A DNA stretch of 64,000 bases from Ficedula albicollis. Lineage: Eukaryota; Chordata; Aves; Passeriformes; Muscicapidae. The stretch spans positions 26,374,513 through 26,438,512 of the forward strand of contig NC_021671.1 of NCBI RefSeq assembly GCF_000247815.1, written 5' to 3'. How positions within the stretch are numbered: position 1 is the first letter of the stretch; each line of letters opens with the position of its first letter. Position numbers and translations under genes: made by a program. This document shows, piece after piece, positions 23,276-38,200 of this stretch. The notes below the pieces were generated by a model. That model searched no databases. It saw nothing but the letters and a program-made list of their open reading frames with translations, and had not been told where the DNA came from.

Positions 23276-26200
23276 CTGGAAGAAAAAGTAAGCAGGTCAG
23301 CAGGTCGGTCCTGCCAGACTGGATCACAGGTTTTTAACCAAGACTCACTCAGCAAAGCTGTTCATCCAACTGGACAAAAGAGGAGGTGGCAATACAATCT
23401 CATAGGAACGCCACTGCTACTAATAGTGCTCAGAGTTGTAAAACAAAACTAGACAATTTTTCCTAGCTCAGAGGGAAGAAATAGAGTGTGGAAATGTCAC
23501 CTCTTCAGCGTGGGATGCTGCAGCAGGCTGCAGCCTCTCACATGAGTAGCTATACTCAACTCACGTAATTGCATTTTCAAGTCTCAATGGTTCATGTACT
23601 GCTGAACGTTTCATCTGAACTCAAGACAGAAGCATCTTGGTTTTAGTATCTGTAATGTGATACTGTCATATTTTTGAAGCCAATATTGCAACTAACTGAA
23701 CATTCTATTTAGAACCAGCTGTCTGATTGCAGTGGTTGAAAATAAAAGTTAATCTGAACATGACAACGTTCCATGAGTGCTGACTCACGAGAGCAGCTGG
23801 AACTGCTGAATCTTTTTTACATGAAAATGAAAACTTTTTGATGCCTAAATACCCAATTACTACATTTCCCTTAGTAGCATAGCTTCCAAGCACATTACAA
23901 TGACAAGAAAAGATGTGGATTTTTTTTAATCAGTCTGTTGTTGCAAGTTATGAACTTCAGCCAACATCCTTTGCAATGAGCAACCTGACAGAAGAAACCA
24001 GAGTAGGAACATGAAGGACAAATTATCCTTTCTACAAACCTGATTATTAAGAAAATTAAGCTTCTATTTGAGCCACCCCCTCCCTCTCCTGTCTCAAACC
24101 CGGGGGGTTCCTAGTCTGCACTGGTTGGAGCTGAGGCTGGTCTGCTTCATCTGTTCCACTGCTTTTCCTCCTGCACATGGACTTCAGGAGTTGCTGGCTT
24201 GCTTGAGCCTCACGTGACAGAGGGCAGTGTGTTGGCATTAATGCTTGCACAGTGTGAGGTTCAAACATTTTGTGGAAATGAGGGGCTGGACAGAAATGAG
24301 AAATTAACTGCCTCAAGCACTTACTAGGCAAGCAGGACCCTGTTAGGTGCTGTTTTACCAGGCATTTTTGGCATCAGCTGACCCAGCCAGGCAGACTCAG
24401 GATGAGCAAGAGGGTGGGGAGAGCCCTGCTTTGTGTAGGCTGTGTCTTGTTGCACACGTGCTTTGGTAAGCCTGTGTGAGGAACTGCAGAGCTGCATCAC
24501 TCTGTTTGCAGGGATGTGCAAAAGCAAGCTGTGAGCTAACTTCACAACACACCTTTGGATGCTCCCATAGTATCAGCAAAAAAACCAGGAGTTCAGCTTG
24601 ATGCTTGCTCTGTGTGTGCTCATAAGGGCATGTGTGCTTTGTCTTCTGGAGCAATCTATTCTGGGACAGATTATGCAGAACTTCAGGTTATTAAATTTTT
24701 TTTAAATAAATTGAATGGTTTGAATCCTGGCTCAGATTAATTTGTGGCATTTTCAAATGTAAATCCCTTTAAAAACAAACCAAAACAGACCTGTGAAAGG
24801 ATGGAGGTGGGGCTGCAACATTTTTCCAATAGATGAAAAGGCAGGCTGCTTCTCCAGAGACTTTGTCTCAGCACAGTTGTTTGGATTTGCAAACTTGCTT
24901 GACAGGTGAGTGTAGTGGGGATTTACAAACAAGTTAAAGGAAGCAGATGCTCCAGCTTCCCTTTCCTTTCACAGCTGCAGCTCACCACCACCACCATGCT
25001 CTGGCCCTCACCCTGGTTTGTGTCATCCCAGAGAGGAGAGAGCCAACCACGCTGCCAAGTGACAGCCCTCGCACTCGGCAGCTGGAGCGGATGTGTGCTG
25101 TCACTCCCTGATGTCATTGTGCTTTCCCTCCTCCCACTGGTAAAACCATGGAACCAGACTTGCCAGGATCAGTTCCCAGGCAAAAGAAAAATGAACAGGA
25201 TAAACTGGATGGAGGGAGAGAACGTGGAGGATTATTCTGCACTCAAGGAGCAACACTGACCCTTGCCTCACAGAGGCAAGAAGGGCAATGACCAAGAGGA
25301 ACTGGAAGGAGCAGCACTTCAAAGAAGTAATGCAGGTCCTTGGAACCAGCAGAAGGCAGTAATGCCACAGAGGGTCTTCTCTTGAGCCAGAGATGCCACT
25401 GAGATAATGGAAAAGAACACTGGTGTTTTAGCCTACATCAGGTGTACGCTAGAAGTAAAAAGCAGGATGGAGAGAGGAGTGGTTCACAAATCCTGTACTA
25501 ATCCTATGATTCAAGAACAACTGAGAATGAAGCTGCTGAACATGGAAGAGGCTTCATCATGAAGACTCATTTTTGGTGGGGAGTGTGGGGTAAGTAAGGC
25601 ATTATTTTCACAAGTCATCTCAGTTTAATTTCCAGTTCCTTTGCAATGTTTTTTAAGATTGCACACATTACTCACATCCTTCCTTCTGAATTGAACTTGG
25701 GCAACCTAGGGATTTCTGAACATTATGAGATTTTCAGTGGCTTGCATGAAGACACAAGGCTGAGTGGGAGCAGAAGAGAAGGCAGCAGTACCACCAGACA
25801 AGGGCTTGACTTCCACCTCCTGCAACTGCAGTCGCACAGGGAGCAGGGCACAATGCCACAAGCTGCTCAAGGACAGCACAAAGTGACTGAGAGTCTCACA
25901 AAGAGGGTTATTGTCTCCTACCTTTATGTGGATTCCAAAGGCAGCAAGGTCTCCACGCAGACTGTCACAAGCCTCCAGGAGGGGCTTTCTCTCCTGCATT
26001 AACTGCTTCCTCTTTTCCTTCTGCTCCTGTTTGTGTTCCTTGGCTCCCGCCTCACCCTCCCCTGGCACAGCGCCTGCTGCTTCGGGCAGGGCCAGCGCGA
26101 AATGACGCACCTTGGAGCGGAACTTCACCAGCTCTTCAATGACATTGGAGAGCACTGCAGACTTGTCTCCTCCCACAGCCACCTAGGAACCAAGCAGAGT

Positions 26201-29200
26201 GCTTGTTTAAAACCTGAGTATGATATTAAAAAAATCACCCCCATCGCCATAGCAATGTGAGCCCTTATCACCTCTCTTTGTTGTGCATCCTCCATATACT
26301 GGTAGGATTAAAACGTCACCATTTCACTAATGCTGGACAAAAGTTATGGTGGAGTGACACTTGCAAGTAATTTATTTTCCTGCACAAGAAAGCATTTACC
26401 TTGGAGCAGAGTGCTCTCACATGAACACAACACACTGCATAAGCCAAGTGGGGAACTCATTGCCACAGGAAACCTCGGAGATGCCAGAAGCGTGCATAGC
26501 TTAAAAAGGGATCAGACAAGTTCATGTAAGAAAGGCCTGGCAACAGGAATCCAACACAGCAAGGGAAGCCTAGGCACCAGCTCAGACAGCTCCTTGGCTG
26601 TACAAGTCCAAAGACAGAGAGTACATCAGCCCCTTGCTCTGTCTTTGAGCTCCAGACCTCCTTCAGGAAACACAAACCAGGAAAAGTAAGTATTTTGGCT
26701 TTAAGTCTCTAGTCCATCCTATTCTTTCTCCTTTCATCTACAGAAACCCTTCCCAAATCCACAGAACTTTCATCTGATCCACCTTACCCAAAGTTTCAGC
26801 ACTCAAAAAAACCTGCAGGAAGCAGCAGCTACTGCACACAGGGTGTGGGTGTTTCCTGGCTGCAGCCGAGCCCCTTCCTCCCCTCAGCCAATTCCAAGCT
26901 TCCCCGGCCTCCTCTGGCTTGGCAGGAGTCTCTGGTCAATGCCTCAGGAAGGGACAGACTCACTCCTCCTACAGAGTCCCCTCCAACAGCTGCCAGCACG
27001 GGAGCTTGAAGAGGAAGGCCACTCCTCAGCCCCAGCACAGCCAGGCTCCTGATCTCACTCTTGGCACAGAGACCACCCCTGTTTCTCATTAGAGGCAAAC
27101 TCCCAAGGGGGAGGAAAAGGACAAACCGCCAACAAACAAGAGAACACCACTGCAGTGTTTTATCACTAAGACACAAGAGCAGGAGCACAAAGCGCACCAC
27201 GGCCACGGGCAAAGCTCCTGGCAGCAACATCATCTGGGAGCAGAAGAGCAGCTGAGTAATTAAAGCCAGAGGGGACTGGGTTTAGTCACTGAACAGCAGG
27301 ATGGAAATGAAAGGCAGCAGAGTTTCAGAGGTCACTGACAAACAAAGAGGAGCAGGGGGGAGGAGGTGAGGGGGAAACTATTGAAGTATGAGTGTGAAAT
27401 GCAGTGAATTCCTCAAGCTTTCAAAACACGTAACCATACTAAGGAAAAAGTTTATGAGATTGAAAAAGGTAACAAATCCAAGTGCCAGAAATGCTCCATA
27501 GTAACCTGTGGCAGGATAAATACTTAAATACAGAAGGGAAAGCCATGATGATGAGAGCAAGAAACGTGGCTCTACAAAAACCACTCCAAGAGCTCAAACC
27601 AGGCACCTACTGGAGGGAGAGCTTTCAAGAGGAGGAGCAGCTTTAGGAGATGAACCAGTCTGATTGCCACATAAAACACTGTGTAGCCTCTCAGAGCTGT
27701 TCTCAAATTTCTGGCCCTTGCTTACTCCACAGATTGGCCCCAGCTGTACCTGCAATACATTCAACACTATGTACTTCTTTGGGAGAGCAAAGGTCCCCAG
27801 CTCTAAAACAGGCACAATGGTTTTCACTCATCGCCTTTCCAGATGAATTCATCTTACCTCCCTTTGGATAAGATCTTCTCTTGCCAATGCAGAGAGAGAC
27901 AGGTGCTCTTATTGTATCCAGCCACTAGACTGAGATGAGCCATTCCTTAGCATCCCCACTGATGACTTCAAAACACATGCAGCTACATTAGGCTGATTAG
28001 CTGAGATGAATCCCAGCCCAGGAGCAAGACAGACCCACAGGCTACAAGCAAACATCCAAATGAGGGGGCCCAAACACTGCTGCCTGTATTCTCTGCACTG
28101 TTAGCACAGCAGTGTCCAGGCCAGGCAGCCCTCTCCCACACAGCACACATGCCAGGACCCACTGTGGTCAGGGACTGCTCCTAGCAAACTGCATGCCTGG
28201 GGCTACCGGCTGAGGGGCAAGAAAGGCTGGATGCTGAGCTCTTGTGGCTGCTCTCAGAGTCAGGGAACAATCCTCCCCTTTTTTGTGGCTGCTCTCAGAG
28301 TCAGGGAACAATCCCTACACCATTTTATTTACTGAGTTGTGGTAGTCCATGGACTTTTCTGATGAAGATTTTGACTGATTCATCTACTGGAAGCTGAAAG
28401 AGCAGAGGAACAGAGAGGAGTCTGATGAGCAGCTCCTTTCTTCCTGCTTATCTCAGACCAGCATCTTCTGCTGATCCCTGGGCCACACAGAGAAAGGGAC
28501 TAGCACAGCCTACAACAAAGAAAAGCATTCAGATACTTGTTTCAGCAACTATATAGGTGCAGCAGATGCCTGCATACAGACAGCCCAGAATCTGGATGAA
28601 TGACTTTGCCATCCAGCTAACAAAAAAATTTAAGTGTTTAGTATTCCAGTAAAAAATTAACATGCAAACCACAGGCTGTGAGGAGTAACACACAGCCAAA
28701 TCACATCCAGCCACTGTTTTGAGAGAAATCTTGTGAGAAAATCCATGAAGGCCAACTAAATAAATGCATTTATCACTATATTGCCTGATTTTCAAAGGAG
28801 GAATAATGTTATTTACATTTTCTTATTCTCTTCTACCCCTCCCCAAAAGAACTGTTCTGTTTTGCAGAACAGTCTCTCTACAGAAAGTTTTTCCATTACT
28901 TTGCGTTCAGCTCCATATTTGAGCAGGAGAGGAGCAAAGAGCAACTTCCTATTCTCCAACACCTTGTGTCATTTTAAATGCTCCCCTTCCATACATTGGG
29001 ATATCACCTCCATATTGATGACTCTCTTTCCCATTCAGTACATTGCTTTGAGCTTTTCTCCCCCTTTTTTTTTTTTTTGCTCCCCATTCCTATCTTTCCC
29101 AGAACTAGTTGGTTCCCATCCCCAGCTCACTGTCCTCCCCTCCCCATATTCTCCCATGGCTCAAGGCAAAGCAGCCCATTTCCCTGGCTGTCTGCAGAGT

Positions 29201-32200
29201 AGTGGGACCTCTCACAACTGCAAAGATTCACACAGCAATCAAAGCCAGCCTGGATGCAGCCATCAGGAAGAAGAGGAAAGGCTGGGGCAAGACAGGCACA
29301 TAACAGGACAATTTAAAGGCCTCCAATGCTAACTTTTTCTTGTTTCATTCCTCAGTCCTTCATTTCCACAGCAAAATTGGTGCAGGAGTTACATGGGAGT
29401 ACCTCCAGCAACTAAAAAGCCCATACTTGGTTCCACCTGCTCATACACTGCCCTAAAACATCACAGGAGAAACTGCAAGCAGTGCAGAAAGGTTTACTAA
29501 AACCATAAATAACTTTGTTACATCTGATGCTTTCAGAAAGCACTCTATGAAACATAACACTGGGGCTGCTACCATATCCTCGAACACATAGAAGAGATAT
29601 TTCATTACCTGTCTTTCTCCAAAGGACATCCCAAGGGCATTGAAAAAGCCTTCTATATAGGAAATAATGCTTCCATACACAACAGAGCTTCTAGGAGATC
29701 CAGCATCCTGTTTAGAAAACACTCAAAAGAGATTGTCCAGTCAATACATATTACAGAACTTAGCATCTCTCTGTAGCCTAGTCCACAAGGGAAAACTATT
29801 ACTAATTATAAAGATCTACCTCCACCAGGAACACCTGCCCAGACAGGCAATCTTAGAGACATAAAGGCACCTCACAGCACAAAGGGAAGGGATTTAAGTA
29901 AACAAGGGAAGAGAAGAGCTTATCACCAGCCTGCACAGCGAGAAGAGATGCGAGAAGCTGCCATGCATTACATGTGTGCAGTAAATTAGAACTAAAAATA
30001 GCACTTCTGGGCATGAAAGGGCTGTGTGTATGGAAACAAAATAAAAAGAACAAAATCCCACATTAATGGGCACCTAAAATATAAAAGATTTAAAAAACTC
30101 TTAGAGCATCTTATTGATTTGATCCACGTGGCTACCACTTTGAGATAATGCATGGTGTTCTGTCATGCCCTGGTAGCAGCAGCAATAAAATAAGGATTAA
30201 ATGACAGACTAACCCTTGCCTAAAAAGTAAGAGTGATGACACGCACAAGCAAATCAGCAGTTGGTATTGGATTTTATCTGACACCTTCATTAGGGCCTGA
30301 GATAAGCTATAGTCTAATATGTATAGGTATATCTGAACTGGGAGGAGCTGGAGCAGGGCACTGGGACAAAGGAACAGGAGCATGCCATCTAAAGTGAGAA
30401 ATGCTCAGCAGGAAAGCTAAAGAGAGGAATAAGTAGTTATGTGGATTTAATCACGGTTCTTAAGGAGAAAAACTATACTCATAACTTACAAAATAAAGAG
30501 GGAACACTCCATACAGCTGAGCTGTACCCAGAAAAGCTCCACCACCTCAACCACAAATCCCAGTAGGCTGCCCACAAATATCACATCCCATTTTCAACAA
30601 AATGATTGACAGGAGGACTTCAGAGGGAACAAACAGTGACTGACAAAATGGTGGTAGTTGCATCTAAGAGTGGCAATGCCATTATAGATCTCTGCTGCAA
30701 AGTGTTTCAGGTCAGGGACTCACTTAGAGAGTCAATTTGTAAAGATAAGGCTAAGGACAGAATTTAAAGTCAATACCAAAACAGGACGAGAAGGAGGCAG
30801 GATTTCTAAACCAACAGGCTAATTCTCTCTTAAAACCAGTTACTACCATGTACACATTTCTTTTACTGCACAAACATGGTGAACACGGTGACACCAGTAC
30901 TCAGGGAGAACAGCAACAAGGCTGAGGTGCTCGCCTTGAGTGATAAAGGGAGCTGTTGGTAAATGGAGAACCCAGAAATGCTTCAGATAGTGTTTCTTGC
31001 TCAAGTCTTGTCCTTACCAGATGCTTTCTTTGTGTCAGCATGAGAGATCTTAACAGGGTCTTAATTTGCCAAAGCAATCTGAAGACAGACTCATGAGGGA
31101 ATGCTGATGCCAGTTACAGTCTGCTGACAGGAGGAGCCACTCAGTCCCCAACACTGAACTCGCCACCAAGACTGCCCAGTGTACCTGGGGCTGCCAGCCA
31201 AAGCCCCTGCAGCAACCACCCCCCACCACTTCCCAGTTTAGCTTAATTTCTGTGCATGGATATTAAGCAAAGAAGCAGGGTAAGAACACAGAACCAGCAC
31301 TTAAATGAGCAGCATGTCACAACAGCTTCAGGAGCCTTACGTATAAATAATACAGGGCAGCAAGAAAGAAACATCCTCTGGACACAACAAAGCACAAAAC
31401 AATAGCCATGCACAATTCCTGTGATAGGGTCAGGACAAATGGGCTCCATTAAGGTCAACAATTTATGGAGCTTTGTTTCTGCCGGTTTCTTATGTGAACA
31501 ATAAACTAATCTGTCTGCATTAAGCAGTAGGACAGTGGACAGCTGTCATTTTCTGATCTCTGTATCCTAATGGGTTACCTTAGTAACAGCCTTAAGCTGT
31601 CTGTTGCCATGGTGAATGAGGTCCATAATTGCTGCAACAGCCCTGGAGGTGTCAAAGTCATCTGCAAACGCAGCCTTCACGGTTACTTTTGTGTTGGCTA
31701 GCCTTCAAGAAGAAAAGGTAACATTTAAGATAAGACAAACAAGATGCCAGCAGTATGCTGAATTCATCAGCCATTCAGCCAGAGGGAGTCATTGAAAGGA
31801 CACTGCCATCTCCTTCCCAGCTGTCCTGTGATGGGCAGTGCTGCACTCATCAGGGAGAATACATCTTTCTGCTGTGAAGAGAAAAACCTGATGCGTGTCA
31901 AAATCCTAACTGTTACATCCATTCAATAAATATACATGGTTAATCAGAGGGGCCAACAGCAACAGAGCAAAGTTTGCCTTAAATCATTTAAAAAAAGATG
32001 GAAAATGAGGCTGATATTAAGCACATCAAAGATCTTACTGGTTTTTTTCCCAGCAGCCCATTAATCATGCTAACAGCATGCTTCTCTTCCAAAGGCACAT
32101 CACAGGCAGCACTCCAGCAAAAGCTGTCCTGGGGCTGGCCAAGAATCCTGTTGTCAGGATCCAACTCAGGACCAAACATTGCCTCCTCATTTCCCAGGAG

Positions 32201-35200
32201 AGCACAATCCCAATCCCAAGGGATTCCACTCACCATGGCCCAGATGGAAAGGTTGAGTAGGACCATTTGTGTAAGAGTGCTAAAAGCCAGCGGGCAACCA
32301 GCACAGATCACCACAGAACCAGTGCCTCCAGCTGCAGCCACTTGGAGAGGGAGATGAGGAGAGCAGCAGGGATAAGTGGGGAGCTACAAAGAGCTGCTGG
32401 CAGCCTGCTCCCATACACAGTCAGGCAAACCAGAGCTTGACAGCACTGGCCCAAGGATGCCAATTCCCAAAAAAGTGCAAGGAGCAGGGTTAACTGGGGA
32501 ACCTCAAGCTATCCTAGCATCTCTGGGGCTCTCCTGAGCCTTATTTTGCCTGTTTCTGAACTTTTTTGCCTGGAATGCCTACCTCCCCTCAGATACTGGA
32601 TGGCTGCTGTTCTAATTTATTTCTCCCAACACTTTTCCCTGCAAGCTTCCCCTCTCCACTGAGTATCTAACACTTTGCTAATTAAGAGCTTTGTTTCATT
32701 TTAGTTGTTTTTACACCTAGGAATACACAAGTTGTGCCCTCCCACACATCCCCTACTGATTATCCATTTCAACTTCCTCATGCCTCTCAGCTTTATCTTG
32801 CACCAACAGATCCCCTGCAGCCTCCTGCTGAAGGATTTGCTTTTGCCAAATACCACAGCTACTTAATGCAACTCCACTTTCCTGTATTATGTTCCAGTGC
32901 CCCTTGCAACCCTCAGTCAGTGCAGCCACAAGCTTCCCAACAGTGAGGTACCTGAGCCACAATGAAGCTGCCTCTCAGCTCTACAGCAGACTGCCTCCCC
33001 TCTGATTCTACAGCCCAGAGCTGCCTGCACTAACCTTGCTTCAGGACACTCACCCCTCCTACCTTGACTCCAGAGCACTGTGCTCCTGCTCTCAGCTTTG
33101 CACCCAACACACAGCACATCTCAGTCCTGAAGATAATCTGGTTTTCATAATGGAACCCAAAGGATTCTCCTCACCATTATCAGGGTCACAACAACTGTAA
33201 CTGCTCCCTTCCCTGTGACATCCCAGCCCATGGCCAATCTCTCAGTAGCCCCTTCTCTCCTCTGCTGCACACCACAGTGCCAGTCAGCTTGATTACAAAT
33301 TCACATGCCCAAGGTGTCATCTTCAGTCATCTCTCCTTCTTCACTACTGCCCAGCTTTACTTACAAACTAGGGAGCCCTACAGCTGCCACAGCTTTGCCT
33401 CCCACATCACTCACAAGGGGCAAAGACACCTGTGCTAGGACAGGCACACTAGATCAGTAGCACAGATCTTAAAAACACAATGAACTGAGTGTAGCAGACT
33501 ACGAGCAAAAACAGCTGGCTAGAAAGAGAATTTTTAAAAAACCTTGCCTTGGTTTTTGGGCTGGGAGGGAAGACTGCTGCTTAGTCCTTTCTTGCTTCTT
33601 AAACAGAACCTCTGAGTCTGATAGCGAACTACTGCTCACATAATTAGTCTTTAAAGATACAGGAGGTGCACTTACCTTTCCCACAATATGTCTTCTCTAA
33701 CAGAGTCACATAACAGCTGTCCTTTTATATAAGCATTTGCATCTCTAATAAATGAGGAGACTGACTGAAGAAGGTTCTTTGCATCTTCCATGCTCTCCTC
33801 GCTAAATTCTACTGCTAAGAAATAAAGAAATTAAGGCATTATGATGGAGAGAATGTTGTCTTTCATACACAGGAACAGTATTTGGAAACAAAGGAGAAGA
33901 TTGTTATTACTCATACAACAAACTTCTTACAATTAATTGCACATTTAATTAAAATCTCCATTTTTCATGCACACCAGGTGAATTTAATCAATATAAAAGA
34001 CTATCACTACATATGACAAAGTATAACCTACTGGAAAACATATCAAACTGATTCAAAAAGTTGAATCTGGAAGTTTACTGAAGCAATCACTATTTTTTTT
34101 TTCCATTACTGAATCTCTCTGCAAAGTTATCAATCCAAAGCATTAGGATTTGATATATTTCTAAGTGTTCTAGTGATGACGACATATACCTCTAATTTTG
34201 TGCCTATTGTAAATCAGGTAGACACAATCTGTATTTGGAGACCTCCAAAGAGGCCTAATCCTCACCACTGACTCTGTTAAAAGGGCTGCTTCACCAACAT
34301 CTAAAATCTAGATGAACCTAAAATTTGTGGTCTAACTCTTCAACAATTCCCTCACAACATCAAAGAGAAATCGACCATATCACTTTGAGAAAGCTTTTTT
34401 TAGAGAAAATATAAGTTGCTTAAACTCATAAGGGCATGTCTGGAGTGGAATTCATCACACTCACACATATCAAAGCCTCTTATGGCCACTGGAAAGAAAG
34501 ATAAAACCTCAAGGTAAATAATTCCTTGCATCCACAGCTGAGCTCCACTTTATGATGAGATGTGCTGTACAGGAACCCTACAGAGCTGCTCTTCCACCAG
34601 CCATAGAAACACTAGCCTTACCACTAACCAGGCATCCATGCACAGACATCCCCACTGCATTCAGGGAGACTCAGCTTTGGCAGGCAATTCCACTTTGGGA
34701 ACTTCCAGAGTCCACTCCTGCTAGCAGGAGTTCAGCAGGCTCCTCTCGCCTTTCCTGCACCCTGCAGCGTGCAGATGCCAGACTAGCTCCCTGTCACTTT
34801 TACTGGGAATTGCTATCAGTGAGATGCTTTTTTATATTTGTACAGTAATGTGCAATTTTCTGTAGAAAAGCTTTCAGACCCCACATAGGAGAGCTCACCT
34901 GACTTCAGTGGAAGTTGTGGCCACCTAGGACAGGCCTAAGTTTGAATGCATTCCTTGCCCCAGTATCACACCAGAGCATTCATAGCCAGTGCAGTATTGC
35001 TTCACAGTTGTATACCTGACCTCTGCAATAAGGTACATCCAAACTACACCTGCCAGCATATTCCTAATATCAGCACTGAGCATCACCCATAATTTCCACA
35101 GAAATCTCACCTCTGGTCCTGCCCATGGTACATTCAACTGCTTTGTAGAATAACCTGATGCCCAGACAGACTCTTAAGAGCAGTCTTAGCAAGAGGACAT

Positions 35201-38200
35201 ATGTAAGAGGGAAAAAGGATGTGAGACAGATCTCAGTTCCATTAGCCTAAATCCCAAGGAATTCTAACTGTTTAAAAAGACTTTCTACAGGATTTACCCC
35301 AGTGTAACAAAGGTGTAAGTCTTGCCCTGTATTTGTCAGATTTTTCATTCGTGTATAATCAAAAATCTGCATTACTGCCTCATTAAATCAAGCGTTACTC
35401 AGTTTTCAAAAAGACCAATGCACAGACCTCTATAACAGTGAGACACTGAGAGTGATCATTTATATACACGAGGATTACTCAACTGATTAACCTGGTTACA
35501 AGAATTCTGCACTAAATACTTGATAAAAGTTTATCCTAATGAAACCTACTTTGCTTCAAGCCATTCTTCATCCCCAGTTCAGGGCATACTCCCAAACCAC
35601 TGGCTGCAGGCACTGCAAACCCACAATGCAGCACAGGCAAGCCTGGCCCTATAAACCTTCACTGTGCTCCCCACTCCTTCCTTCCTTTGCCACCGACAGC
35701 ATCATCAATGCACCATCAAAACACATTTGTTTATTAGCACCAACAAGTAATTACACACCAGAGAGGTCAAAACACTGCAGTTCACTCAGGTTCACAAAAT
35801 AAATCACCCGAGCATTTCTGGTGACCAGGAGAGCATTCTGGGAACAGAACCCCACTGCCTGTGCCAGGGCTCACACGCCCTGCCCTTCACTGCACAAAGT
35901 GAAGCCACTGCTGATGAGATATGTGAGAGGAAAAGTGCTGCCTCACAGCAGGGTCCCACAGGACTTCAGAGATGGCACCTCTCCTTTCAAGCTGCACCCA
36001 GAAGCAGCTGGCACTGTGGTGGAGGGTCACCATGCTGCTGCCTAGGGTACCTAGGAGCCATTTTCCCAACAGCCTCAGATGGGCCACAGGGTGGTGATTC
36101 AGGCCAAGAAAGGAACAGCCAGAGGCACCAGCCAAAGCAAAATGCCCAGATAATCACCATTGTCCTCAGAGCTCAGCTTCACCCAGAGCAGCTCTGCATC
36201 ACCAGCCCAAGCAGGCAGAGAGGGCAATGAAGCAGAGGACCCCCATGCAGGAAAACATTTTGGAAGGATGATCGAAGTCTCTTCTCTCTGACTTTTCTCC
36301 TCTTTCCCACAAGCAAGGCATGCAGCTTTATCCTCTCTCTGACAAAAATCATCACAGGAAGGGACTCCACTCCTATGAAACGTATGTACCCCCTTTCAAC
36401 CTTTGTCCCTCCAAGGCTGAGGCAGTCTGGAGTCACATTTGTCTCTATTTGTGCCTGTTAGCACACACAGAGACGGGGGGGTAGCTCAGACAACAAAAAA
36501 GGCCCACTCCAAGCCCAAGAAACCACAGTATCAATCACAAGCCATTTCCAAACGTCAGGAGCTGCCCTCATCCACAGGCCAACAAAGATCTGTTTTACAC
36601 ATTCAATCCAACGTTCGTGGTGCCACCTGACCCCAAACCTGGATTTAACAAAAGGCTTTCTTTGGCAGGTAGGGATGGCAGGAACCATCACCCATGGGTC
36701 TAGGCTATAAAAACCTTTTAAGAAACAAACAGAAAGTGCTTGAGATCTCACTTCTAATAAAAATATGAGACAGCCAGATGAAAAGGAGTGCAGTAAACTT
36801 ATGTTTGGACCAAAGTGACTATAGCAGGGATACAAGCTGACAGGCAGCAGAATGAATACCTGGCTCAGCAGAGACCAACTCTGGCTCTTTTTTGGGAAGC
36901 TAATAATGCACACAGCCTCATATGGTGGAGGTGGCAAGTGGAGACTTCTGAGCAACCCTTACCTGCCAACTGCCTTAAACTCTGATATGACACCACTATA
37001 TCCTTTCATCAAAGCCTCCCACATCCACACAGGTAGTGTTCTTTTTCAACTTCAGGAAGGTGTTTATCCTAGAAGTAATGCAAAAAGCACAGGTTCAAAT
37101 GCAGCCAGCTGACAGGGAGTGAAGAAAGCCTGCAGGCACACTCGACTGCAGGGGTCCAGTGCCATTCCTTGTCCTGCGGCAAGGTTAGAAACTACCAGAC
37201 ATTTGGCTCTTGTTTACATGACAAACATATATATGATAGTGTAGTAGGTATTACTTTCTTTTGTTTTAAACGTGCATTTGTTCACTACTCCCAGGTTTTC
37301 CCAGCCAGGGAACTACTTAAGTGTACACAAGGTATTTTATCTCCTAAAAGAGGAAATCAGCCATGTGTTCCACTGCCCTGCAGCATCATCCCAGAACAGC
37401 CAAGCGTGCCACCAACCCACTGCCTGTCCCAAACAGGATGCTGATCTGCAGCAGACCTTCCAATTGGATGCATCCTGTCTCTCACAGTGGAGAAGAAGTT
37501 AATAACCACCTCTCTCTTTAGTATCCCAAGTATTTGAAATACTGCAGAGATCTATTCCTTTCCTGATGCCTTCAGCTGTCCTAGAAGAGGGAGGATCCAC
37601 CAGGAACATCACATGGATGGCTCCTGCAAGGCAGCTAGCAGTATTAACAAGCAGAAAGACTTCTCATCCAATGACTGAATGACTATAAAGACTGGCACAC
37701 TGAATGCTGACAGGCACGAGCAATGCCCCAGAGCCTTGGCCATGCCAGCTCTCACAGTCACACAGCTACAGGTGCTTTATCCGAGGCAGATGGAGGCCCA
37801 CTGGAACAGCACACCAGATGCTGCCCCATGCTCCACCATTCCCTTGCCATGCCAGGACAGCCAACAAGCCAAGTGACACAGCAGTGGTTAAGGAACTACC
37901 ATCTGCTTTTGCCAGGCCCCAATAAACTGGTAAGAACACAGATGTATGAAAACCTCTTCCAGCTCAAAGTAGCACCTACCTGCTGGAAACACTATGGGGT
38001 GGATAGGGAAGTTGACAAAATCTCCCACACCTCTCCCCACCAGCAGAGACATGATCTGCCAGGCTAAGATGGTCATTAGGTTATCATGCGCTGGTCTGAG
38101 AGAGCTGCACTGCACCACAGAACTGCCTGAACACTCAGGGACTCCACAGGACAAAATGGTAACACAGCAGGGAGATAAAAAATTATTAGCCAGCCCTCAT

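Larger units (their letters stand above)
26183..29608 (-). other. CARS2 intron
   Basis: Contains the possible CR1 remnant (26440-26550), the 32 bp direct repeat and a small hairpin at 28851-28873 (actgttctg arms). Nothing else recognised. Confidence 0.7.

Noticed and set aside
25706..25921. Extension of the CARS2 reading frame past 25922
   Set aside because: A gtagga donor lies at the point where the conserved HIK ends, and the conserved C-terminal segment (DR..STWE) is found in the exon at 23275.
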